Below are positions 26,039 through 33,427 of a stretch of DNA of 64,000 nt, piece by piece (the first letter of the stretch is position 1; the number at the start of each line of letters is the position of its first letter). The position numbers and the translations under genes were made by a program. The notes under the pieces are model-generated. The model searched no databases. It saw only the letters and a list, made by a program, of their open reading frames with translations, and was not told where the DNA came from. Source of the stretch: Pseudomonas iridis (GTDB lineage: Bacteria > Pseudomonadota > Gammaproteobacteria > Pseudomonadales > Pseudomonadaceae); assembly GCF_017980685.1 (NCBI RefSeq), contig NZ_JACXXO010000013.1:1-64000 (forward strand), written 5' to 3'.

Positions 26039-27157
26039 ATGAAACCACGCGCCCGAGACCTCAACATCCGCATCGGCCAACTCACCCCCGGCCCGCTCAA
26101 TGCCATCACCGATGTGCCCGGTGTGCGCGTCGGTCATAGCAACGTGCGCGGTCGCACCAGCGCCGGTCGCGACATCTGCACCGGCGTTACCCTGATCGAA
26201 CCACGCCAGGGCTCGACCAACCAGCAACCGTGTTTCGCCGGGGTGCATGTGCTCAACGGCAATGGCGACGCCACCGGGCTTGAGTGGATTCGTGAGGCGG
26301 GTTTGCTGACCAGCCCGATTGCCTTCACCAACACCCACAGCCTCGGCGTGGTGCGTGATGCGCTGATTGCGCTGGATCGACAGCATCAGCCGAACGACGG
26401 ACGTCTCTACTGGAACATGCCGGTGGTACTGGAAACCTATGACGGCCTGATCAACGACATCAACGGTTTCCACGTCCAGCCCGAGCACGTCGCTCAAGCC
26501 ATGCAAAACGCCGCGGGAGGGGCATTACAGGAGGGTGCCGTGGGCGGGGGCAGCGGCATGATCTGCCATGAATTCAAGGGCGGCATCGGCAACGCGTCGC
26601 GCCGGTTGAGCAGCGCTCAAGGCGGCTGGACGGTGGGCGCGATCGTTCAGGCCAACCACGGCATTCGCAATGAATTGCGGGTCGACGGCTACCCGGTCGG
26701 GCGCTATATGGAGCAGGTCGATTCGCCGTTTTTGCGAGCCTCGCTACCGCATCCGGGCATGGGTTCGATTGTGGTCTGCCTGGCCACCGATGCGCCGTTG
26801 TTGCCGCATCAATGCACACGCCTGGCGCAGCGAGCCAGCCTCGGTCTGGCGCGCACCGGCGGCGGTAATGAAGACCACAGCGGCGACATCTTTATCGCCT
26901 TCGCCACCGGCAACGCTCACGTGCCGCCCGCCGCCTACGAAGGCAAAGGCGCGCCAACCTGCGACGGCTTGCGCATGGTCAACAACGACCACATCAGCGA
27001 GCTGTTCCTGGCGGCGACCGAGGCGGTGGAAGAAGCGATCATCAACGCCCTGCTCGCCAGCGAAAGCACCGATGGCAACGGGCATTCGGTGCCGGGGCTG
27101 GACGCCGCGACCCTGCTCGCCGCCCTCGACAAGGCCGGCTGGCCCGGCGCCCGCTAA
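26039..27157 (+). CDS. DmpA/BapA-type aminopeptidase (P1 family, S58)
   Basis: A 372-residue Ntn-hydrolase-like peptidase. The N-terminus NAITDVPGVRVGHSNVRG and the block GAVGGGSGMICHEFKGGIG are family landmarks. Self-cleavage in this family exposes a Ser at the start of the beta chain; here the equivalent is Gly242-Ser243 in GMGSIVVCLATDAPLLPHQ. The enzymes remove N-terminal residues, including D- and beta-amino acids, from small peptides and amides. No signal peptide is visible, so it acts in the cytoplasm, probably on substrate brought in with help from the upstream binding protein. Confidence 0.92.
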   Translation: MKPRARDLNIRIGQLTPGPLNAITDVPGVRVGHSNVRGRTSAGRDICTGVTLIEPRQGSTNQQPCFAGVHVLNGNGDATGLEWIREAGLLTSPIAFTNTHSLGVVRDALIALDRQHQPNDGRLYWNMPVVLETYDGLINDINGFHVQPEHVAQAMQNAAGGALQEGAVGGGSGMICHEFKGGIGNASRRLSSAQGGWTVGAIVQANHGIRNELRVDGYPVGRYMEQVDSPFLRASLPHPGMGSIVVCLATDAPLLPHQCTRLAQRASLGLARTGGGNEDHSGDIFIAFATGNAHVPPAAYEGKGAPTCDGLRMVNNDHISELFLAATEAVEEAIINALLASESTDGNGHSVPGLDAATLLAALDKAGWPGAR

Positions 27158-27183
27158 CCCACTGCTTCTACACCCTCCCTCCA

Positions 27184-27246
27184 TAGGAGCTGCCGAAGGC
27201 TGCGACCTCTTGATCTTGAAGATCGCAGCCTGCGGCAGCTCCTGCA
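27184..27246. repeat. Inverted repeat of the TAGGAGCTGCCGAAG family
   Basis: AGGAGCTGCCGAAGGCTGCG pairs with CGCAGCCTGCGGCAGCTCCT around a short TTGATCTTGAA centre, between the convergent peptidase and quinone-reductase genes. Confidence 0.8.
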
Positions 27247-27251
27247 CGGGT

Positions 27252-27839
27252 TTATGTGTGCATTTGGCTGCCGAGTTCGCGGGCTACTTCCAACTGCTGC
27301 TGTGGATCGCGCAGCTCAGACTCAGGCAACAACGTCGAACTCAGCACTGTTGCGCCGCTGTAATCGAAGATCCCGTGTTCGATCTGCACCTTCATCGCTG
27401 CGCCGTAACCATGGCATTCATAAGTGTGCGCATCCGCCCCGGCGAGCTGAACCAGATGCACGCGCATGCGCTGAAGCAGCTTCACATGCTTCAGATCGCC
27501 ACTGAAATCGAATGCCCAGCCGTTGCTGAACACTCGGTCGATCCACCCTTTGAGCAGGGCCGGCATCGACCACCAGTACACCGGGTACACCAGCACCAAG
27601 GTGTCGGCGCGATCGATGCGGGCCTGTTCCGCCAGGACATCAGCGGGCGGCCTGGCCTCGCGGTGATGCACGGCGAAATCCGCTGCGCCGAAGCGCGGTT
27701 CAAAACCTTCGGCGTAGAGATCGGCGATTTCAAAGGTGCTCTGCGGATCAGCCAGCGTCAGACCTTCGGCAATCTGTGTCGCCACGCCATGAGTCAATGA
27801 ACGAGGATCGTGATGAGCGACAACGATCAATGTGTGCAT
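27252..27839 (-). CDS. Flavodoxin-fold NAD(P)H:quinone oxidoreductase
   Basis: A 195-residue protein of the MdaB/KefF/NQO type. It starts MHTLIVVAHHDPRSLTHGVA (flavin phosphate loop) and has YPVYWWSMPALLKGWIDRVF, the family's central block. Such enzymes make two-electron reductions of quinones with FMN or FAD. GGAG precedes the ATG. It is divergent from a TetR regulator over an 85-base region with strong repeats, so induction by quinone-like compounds through that regulator is likely. Confidence 0.9.
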   Translation of the reverse strand: MHTLIVVAHHDPRSLTHGVATQIAEGLTLADPQSTFEIADLYAEGFEPRFGAADFAVHHREARPPADVLAEQARIDRADTLVLVYPVYWWSMPALLKGWIDRVFSNGWAFDFSGDLKHVKLLQRMRVHLVQLAGADAHTYECHGYGAAMKVQIEHGIFDYSGATVLSSTLLPESELRDPQQQLEVARELGSQMHT

Positions 27840-27870
27840 GGGAAATCTCCAATTGGTGATTGTTGACCAA

Positions 27871-27924
27871 GGCTTATATACTCTTGGTAAGTTAAGCTCC
27901 GTAAGTTACGTTTGGTATATAGCC
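27871..27924. promoter_or_regulatory. Candidate operator in the quinone reductase/TetR divergent promoter
   Basis: Two nested signals lie between the genes. GGCTTATATA at 27871-27880 and TATATAGCC at 27916-27924 form an almost perfect inverted pair, and inside them GTAAGTTA occurs twice in direct orientation at 27887-27894 and 27901-27908. This is the place a TetR protein would bind to control both genes. Confidence 0.55.
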
Positions 27925-28563
27925 ATGTCAACCGCAGAAATTCCCGAGCCCGATTCCCCCGCCCAACCACGCCGACGCCTGTCCCGCGAAGACCGTCTGC
28001 GCCAGTTGCTCGACGTCGCCTGGCAGATCATCCGCGCCGAAGGCACCGACGCCCTCACCCTGGGCTATCTCGCCGAGCAGGCCGGTGTGACCAAACCCGT
28101 TGTCTATGACCACTTCGTCACCCGCGCAGGTTTGCTCGCTGCGTTGTATCGGGATTTCGATACGCGGCAGACGCTGGTCATGGACGCCGCCATCGCCGAT
28201 TGCGAACCGACATTGACTGGCACCGCAACGGTGATCGCCACGGCGTACGTCGATTGCGTTCTGCTGCAAGGCAAGGAGATTCCCGGGGTGATTGCTGCAC
28301 TGGCCAGCACACCGGAACTGGAGAGGATCAAGCGCGAGTACGAGGCGATCTTCTTGGAAAAGTGTCGCAGCGTCCTGTCGCTTTATGCCAACGGCGGGCA
28401 AATCACTCAAGCCGGTTTACGCGCAATGCTTGGCGCCGCTGAAGCGCTGTCCAACGCTGCCGCCAATGGCGAAATCAGCGCTGAACAAGCGAGTGACGAG
28501 CTGTATGCGACCATCATGGCGATGGTCGAACGAGCCGTCGTGCGAGGGACTGGTGGTACTTGA
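27925..28563 (+). CDS. TetR-family transcriptional regulator
   Basis: A 212-residue regulator. The start is the ATG at 27925, just after the operator-like repeats. The helix-turn-helix lies at LTLGYLAEQAGVTKPVVYDHF (residues about 43-63), followed by a ligand-binding helical domain. It is divergent from the quinone reductase gene and probably represses both itself and that gene. Confidence 0.92.
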   Translation: MSTAEIPEPDSPAQPRRRLSREDRLRQLLDVAWQIIRAEGTDALTLGYLAEQAGVTKPVVYDHFVTRAGLLAALYRDFDTRQTLVMDAAIADCEPTLTGTATVIATAYVDCVLLQGKEIPGVIAALASTPELERIKREYEAIFLEKCRSVLSLYANGGQITQAGLRAMLGAAEALSNAAANGEISAEQASDELYATIMAMVERAVVRGTGGT

Positions 28564-28668
28564 GAGCGCCCGCGCAGGTTCCCCCGATGGAATTACACAG
28601 CGGCTTTGTTCAACCAGAGGTGCTCAGGCGTGAGTGTTCTGAACTCAGCCTGGAATGCCGATGACTGA

Positions 28669-29355
28669 TCAGTGCACGGTCAGGCGCTGACGGACAAACT
28701 CTTCGGTATGACGCGTGGTCTGGTCCAAATGCCGATCGCGCTGCTTCTCGGCATCGAGCATGGCGCGCTTGCTGTTCTTGTTCAGCAGATAAGTATGAAT
28801 CTGCTGCACCTCCAGCGAGCGGTAGATGGGCGTGGTGTCGATATATCCGCGCAGGCCGTTGCTGCGGTAATGCCGTGTACTCATCAGCACTTGCGTCTCG
28901 CGTTGACCGATCACTTCAAAGCCTAGCGCCTCGAAATACGGGACCTTGCCGACGGTGCACGCCAGCTCGGCGTGGGGATAGCGCCCGACCATCTCGCCGA
29001 TCATCGCACGCGCCACACCCTGGCGCCGATGCCCTTCACGCACCGCCATGTAGGCGACGCTGCACGCTTCCCAATCGCCCTGCACCGGCAGGTACAACAG
29101 GAAGCCGATCACCTGCTCCGGATCTTCCTCATCGGTTGCCACCAGCAACTCCACCTCGGTGCCCTTCTCGCCATTCAACGCTTCCAGATACAAATGCACC
29201 TCGTAGCCAACCGCGTACTGATAGACGTTGTACAGCAGGTTGCTCGGGCCGAGGCCGACCGCGCTGATGTCGGTCAGGTAGTCGACGACCATCTGCAGAA
29301 TCTGGCTGTTGACGGCCTCGGGGCATGGGGTTTTGTAGTGGGTGATGCGGTACAT
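28669..29355 (-). CDS. GNAT-family N-acetyltransferase
   Basis: A 228-residue protein with the acetyl-CoA loop VREGHRRQGVARAMIGEMVG (residues about 105-125) and a preceding beta strand SVAYMAV. The last 60 residues form a charged extension (KNSKRAMLDAEKQRDRHLDQ). It lies 43 bases after the tonB-like gene in the same direction, so read-through is possible, but nothing ties its function to that operon. The substrate is unknown. Confidence 0.85.
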   Translation of the reverse strand: MYRITHYKTPCPEAVNSQILQMVVDYLTDISAVGLGPSNLLYNVYQYAVGYEVHLYLEALNGEKGTEVELLVATDEEDPEQVIGFLLYLPVQGDWEACSVAYMAVREGHRRQGVARAMIGEMVGRYPHAELACTVGKVPYFEALGFEVIGQRETQVLMSTRHYRSNGLRGYIDTTPIYRSLEVQQIHTYLLNKNSKRAMLDAEKQRDRHLDQTTRHTEEFVRQRLTVH

Positions 29356-29397
29356 GGCGGCTGAACTCCGGCGGAAAACCGCGACATCATACCTTGC

Positions 29398-30204
29398 TCA
29401 CTTGATCCGGTAATGGAAGGTATTGCGCACCGCTGGCACCGACACCGCGACACCCTCGACGATCCGCGGCTGATAACGGAAGGTCTGCGCTGCCGCCAAT
29501 GACGGGCGGATGAACAGTGGATGGCAGCCGTCCAGCACCTTGGGATGCTCGACGCGGCCTTGCGGGTTGACCGTGTATTCCACGGAGCAATCACCCTCGA
29601 TGTTTTTGTCCAGCGCCCGCTCCGGATACGCCGGCGCCTCTTTGCTCAGCGGTAAATACTGGCGGCTGTCGGCGAGTGCCTGCTGGCGTCCCCGCTCTGC
29701 CTGTTGTGCCTGTTGCCGGGCCTGATTCGCCTGTTGCTGTGCGGCTTGCTGTTGTGCAAGGCGTTGCTGCGCGGCGGCATCTGCACGCTTGCGCGCCTCG
29801 GTTTGCTGGCGCTGTTGCTCAGCCTGTTGCTCGCGTTTGCGCGCCTCCACTCGCTTGCGTGCGAGTGCCGCTTGTTCGACTTTTGGCGCCTGAGGTTTCG
29901 GCTCGGCCAGCGGTCTCACCGCTTCGACCGGCGGTGCGACAACCGGCTCGGCAATCGCCGCCGGCGTCGGTTCAGGCGCTGGCGCTGGCGGCTGGCTCGC
30001 GGGCGCGACCATCACCAGTTGCGTGGTCAAGACCCGCGCGGGCTTGACCTCGGGTTCCGACGGCGACCAGGCGTTGATCAACAGCACAAGCACCCCGGCA
30101 TGCAACCCCAGCGCCAGCGTCGCCGCGAGGCTGTGTTGCCAGAAGTCGCGGCGCGGCATCGGTGCGCAAAGCGTTGCAGGACTATTCATGATCATCGCCG
30201 TCAT
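29398..30204 (-). CDS. tonB: TonB energy-transducing protein of the phytase operon
   Basis: A 268-residue protein with one N-terminal membrane segment (LAATLALGLHAGVLVLLINAW, about 29-49), a Pro/Glu/Ala-rich spacer, a long Gln/Ala/Arg coiled region (about 110-180) and a C-terminal TonB domain (YPERALDKNIEGDCSVEYTVNPQGRVEHPKVLDG). TonB carries proton-motive energy to outer-membrane receptors. The start overlaps the exbD stop by four bases. With ExbB and ExbD next door and a receptor upstream, it is most simply a private energy system for that receptor. Confidence 0.9.
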   Translation of the reverse strand: MTAMIMNSPATLCAPMPRRDFWQHSLAATLALGLHAGVLVLLINAWSPSEPEVKPARVLTTQLVMVAPASQPPAPAPEPTPAAIAEPVVAPPVEAVRPLAEPKPQAPKVEQAALARKRVEARKREQQAEQQRQQTEARKRADAAAQQRLAQQQAAQQQANQARQQAQQAERGRQQALADSRQYLPLSKEAPAYPERALDKNIEGDCSVEYTVNPQGRVEHPKVLDGCHPLFIRPSLAAAQTFRYQPRIVEGVAVSVPAVRNTFHYRIK

Positions 30205-30647
30205 TGCGGGGCCTCGGTCACCAGCCCGAGATGACTGACGCCGCCCTGCTGCAACGCGGCCATGGCGGCAACGACGCTGCCGTAACCGGCGTCCTTGTCG
30301 GCGCGGATATACACCTGCGTGTCCGGGCGCTGCGCGACAATCTGCTCGATCTTGGCGCGCATTTCCTCGAGCGCCACAGCACTGTCGGTCTGATGCTGCG
30401 TATCGAGCTCGCCGCCCAGATTCCAGAAATAGCCGCCGCCGGCCTTTACCGACAGCGTCAGAATCTGCTGACGGGTGTCAGTGGCCAAGGCTTCGCTGGC
30501 GATCTTCGGCAGCTCGACTTTCACCCCTTGGGTCAGCATCGGCGCGGTCACCATGAAAATCACCAGCAGCACCAACATCACATCGATGTAAGGCACCACG
30601 TTCATTTCAGCCTTGGGCCCATGCTTGCGTTGTGGCCTGACTAGCAT
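30201..30647 (-). CDS. exbD: ExbD/TolR biopolymer transport protein
   Basis: A 148-residue protein with a single membrane segment (residues about 18-38, NVVPYIDVMLVLLVIFMVTAP) containing the essential Asp of the proton channel in PYIDVML. A periplasmic domain follows (DTQVYIRADKDAGYGSVVAAM). AGGAG precedes the ATG. It works with ExbB and TonB encoded on either side. Confidence 0.93.
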   Translation of the reverse strand: MLVRPQRKHGPKAEMNVVPYIDVMLVLLVIFMVTAPMLTQGVKVELPKIASEALATDTRQQILTLSVKAGGGYFWNLGGELDTQHQTDSAVALEEMRAKIEQIVAQRPDTQVYIRADKDAGYGSVVAAMAALQQGGVSHLGLVTEAPQ

Positions 30648-30661
30648 CGTGGTTCTCCTGT

Positions 30662-31372
30662 TCAGGCCGCAGCGGCGAGGTTCATCGGCGTGCCGTGCAA
30701 CTGGCGATGCAGCCGCACTTGCAGCTCGTTGCCGAAGGCGTAGTAACGCGTCAGCAGCATCTGGCTACGCGCTGCAAAGCGGTTGTAGGCGATGACTGCC
30801 GGGATCGCCGCAAACAGGCCGATGGCCGTGGCAATAAGTGCTTCGGCGATGCCCGGGGCGACGGTCGACAGTGTCGCCTGCTGCACCTGAGACAAGCCGA
30901 GGAATGAATTCATGATCCCCCACACAGTGCCGAACAAACCGATGTAAGGGCTGACCGAGCCAACAGTGGCAAGAAACTGCAAACCCTTTTCCAGTTGCAA
31001 CTCCTGTTCGCTGATGGCGACATGCAGCGCCCGCTCGACACCTTCCTGCACCGCGTCGGCCTGGTTGCCGGGGTGCTGATTGAGATGCCGAAACTCGGCG
31101 AATCCGGCGTTGAAGATCGGTTCGATACCGGCCTCGGGCTCTTGCACCTGGGCGGTTTCGCGGTACAGCGGCAACAGCTCGGGCGCCAGGCGAAAGCGCT
31201 GGATAAACCCGTTCAACTGGCGGTCGCGCCGTTGCAGCACGCGGCTGCGCTGGATGATCAAGTACCAACTGAGTACCGATGCCAGCAACAGGGTCAGCAT
31301 CACGGCTTTGACCAACAGGCTGGCGTCGCTGATCAGCCCCCAGATTGTCATGTGTTCGAGCGAGGCCTGCAT
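30662..31372 (-). CDS. exbB: ExbB/TolQ/MotA-family proton channel protein
   Basis: A 236-residue protein with three membrane segments (about 14-36, 130-155, 170-195). The conserved block GLFGTVWGIMNSFLGLSQVQ and IAEALIATAIGLFAAIPAVI identify the family. The length and sequence fall between TolQ and ExbB, but the lack of tolA/tolB and the downstream tonB support ExbB. Start set at the ATG at 31372. It is 90 bases after the phytase gene in the same direction. Confidence 0.92.
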   Translation of the reverse strand: MQASLEHMTIWGLISDASLLVKAVMLTLLLASVLSWYLIIQRSRVLQRRDRQLNGFIQRFRLAPELLPLYRETAQVQEPEAGIEPIFNAGFAEFRHLNQHPGNQADAVQEGVERALHVAISEQELQLEKGLQFLATVGSVSPYIGLFGTVWGIMNSFLGLSQVQQATLSTVAPGIAEALIATAIGLFAAIPAVIAYNRFAARSQMLLTRYYAFGNELQVRLHRQLHGTPMNLAAAA

Positions 31373-31462
31373 GGTGAAACTCCTTGTGGGCAATGGCCGG
31401 CGTTGCCGAGGCAACGACCGTGCCGCTATTCGATGAAAAAGTGATGACCGATTGATGACGGA

Positions 31463-33367
31463 TCAGGGCAACTTCAGGGCTTTGGTCACCTCGGCCCACG
31501 GCACGAACTTGAAGTTCTGGCTTTGCTCGGGCATGCGTTTGCGGCCGTCTTGCACCACCAACAGGCCTTGGTTCCAGGGCCCGCCGAGGTTGACCGAGGT
31601 CACCTCCAGGCCATCGGTTTCCGACGCCCCGTCAATCCCCGCCGCCGCGTTGAGCCCAACCCGGAATGCGCCGTGAACGGCAAATGGCGGCTCGGCGTCC
31701 AGCACCAGATAACTGTCATTGCCTTGGCTGGACACCACCAGATAGTCCCGCGCCTGGCTCTGATAGAGCGCCAACCCCTCGACGTCGGCGTGTAACGGCC
31801 CACCCACCTTGATCACGCTGGTAAGGGTCGCCGGCTGCTCGGCGCGGGCGTCCACCGCCCAGACCCCGACGTCCTCTTCACCGATGAACAGACGCTGACG
31901 CTGATCGTCGGCGACGCAGCCCTCGGGCTGGCTGTCGACCTTGAAGCGGCGCACCAACTCGCCCTGCACCTTGCCGTTCGGGGCGCCGAGGCGGTATTGC
32001 AGAAAGGTGCCGTCCTTGTCGTTGGCAATGGCGTAAATCTCGCCGCTGGCCGGTTGAAAGAGGCACAGGCCATAGATGTCTTTCAATGGCGTCGGCACTT
32101 CGCCAATGTCGCGCAACTCGCCGCTGTTGCGGTCGATGGCGAACAGGCTGAGGCTGTTGTGATCGCGATGGCTGGCCACCGCGAGGTCGACCGTCTGCGC
32201 GCCCAGTTTGAAGTTGGGCCGCACATCGACGTTGTTCAGGCGACCAACTGGCAACTCCTGCACTTGTTTGCCTTGCAGGTCATACACCATCAGGCCCTGT
32301 TTTTTATTGGTGCCGAGCACTCGGCTGAGGGATGGCTGCTGCGGATGCACCCAGATCGCCGGGTCGTCCGCCGCATCGCCCTGCCGCGCGACCGGATCGC
32401 TCTGCGCTTGCGCCGCGATATTTGGCAGCTTCGGCGGCAACGCCACCGGCGTGGCTTGCCAGTCGAGATGGCCTTGGTAGACGCGGCCATTGTCATCGTC
32501 GCGGATCACCACTTGCAGGCCTTTGGCGGTTTGGCGCACGGCCAGATTTTCCGGCTCTTTCAAATCTGCCAATGACAACGTCGCTTGCGCCGTCCAGCCC
32601 TCGCCCTGTTGCTGGTAGAGGTGCAACTGTGCCGCTTTCGGATCGAGCCCAATGACGCCGCCAGGCACCAGCACCATGGCACCGGCCTCGTCCTTGATCT
32701 GACCGAACGGCTCGCGCAGCGCCACCGGCGAGCGTTTTACCTCGGCTTCAGCCGCCGCGGGGTACGCCCACCAACCGACGTTCTCTTCGTTGACCACCAG
32801 TTGCTCGGCGGCATCGTCGACCTGGCAAAACTGCGCCGATGGCGGCAGTGGCAAACCCCGCACCCGTTGCGCCTGGGCATTGAGCGTGACGCCGTTGCCC
32901 ACCAGCCATTGTTCACCCTTGCCCTCTTCACCGACGAGAAACACGAACAGGTTATCGGCGCTGTCGCGGAACAGGCACACGTCGTTTACTGCGAAGTCTC
33001 GCGTCGGCAGATACAGCGGCACACCCCACTGCCGCTGCGCCGGATCGAGGCCGACGACCAGCGCTCGCTGACTGGCGTTGTCCAGGCTGGCAACCCACAC
33101 GTGACGCTCGTCAGTGCGACTGTCGAGCCCGCTGAAGGAACCGGGCAAACGCGCCAGTTGCGCGCCCTGGCCATCAAGCAACAGCAAGCCTTCAGCGGCA
33201 CTGATGCCAAGGCGCGCATCACCGGGTAAAAAAACCAGTGCGTCAAATTTCAACTTGGGTGCCCACGGCGTGAGCGCCAGGCTCGGCGTATCGGCCAGCG
33301 TCTGGCTGGCGGTCAGGGCGATCAGGGCGCCGAACAGCCAGTGTTTGTGTCGCAAAGAAATACTCAT
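31463..33367 (-). CDS. Beta-propeller phytase with an extra N-terminal propeller-like half
   Basis: A 634-residue secreted protein; signal peptide ends LTASQTLA-DT (about residue 26). The C-terminal half (about 290-634) is a classical beta-propeller phytase domain: DAADDPAIWVHPQQPSLSRV near its start, a calcium-binding pattern, and EEDVGVWAVDA later. These enzymes release phosphate from calcium-phytate. The N-terminal 260 residues look like a second, degenerate propeller (SGLDSRTDERHVWVASLDN), a tandem layout known in some phytases. It lies 61 bases after the TonB-dependent receptor gene. Confidence 0.92.
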   Translation of the reverse strand: MSISLRHKHWLFGALIALTASQTLADTPSLALTPWAPKLKFDALVFLPGDARLGISAAEGLLLLDGQGAQLARLPGSFSGLDSRTDERHVWVASLDNASQRALVVGLDPAQRQWGVPLYLPTRDFAVNDVCLFRDSADNLFVFLVGEEGKGEQWLVGNGVTLNAQAQRVRGLPLPPSAQFCQVDDAAEQLVVNEENVGWWAYPAAAEAEVKRSPVALREPFGQIKDEAGAMVLVPGGVIGLDPKAAQLHLYQQQGEGWTAQATLSLADLKEPENLAVRQTAKGLQVVIRDDDNGRVYQGHLDWQATPVALPPKLPNIAAQAQSDPVARQGDAADDPAIWVHPQQPSLSRVLGTNKKQGLMVYDLQGKQVQELPVGRLNNVDVRPNFKLGAQTVDLAVASHRDHNSLSLFAIDRNSGELRDIGEVPTPLKDIYGLCLFQPASGEIYAIANDKDGTFLQYRLGAPNGKVQGELVRRFKVDSQPEGCVADDQRQRLFIGEEDVGVWAVDARAEQPATLTSVIKVGGPLHADVEGLALYQSQARDYLVVSSQGNDSYLVLDAEPPFAVHGAFRVGLNAAAGIDGASETDGLEVTSVNLGGPWNQGLLVVQDGRKRMPEQSQNFKFVPWAEVTKALKLP

Positions 33368-33427
33368 GAACCGGCAGAATCCTTGTCGTGCGTGGATCGA
33401 CGGCGGCACCCGGCCGCCCTCCGAGGC

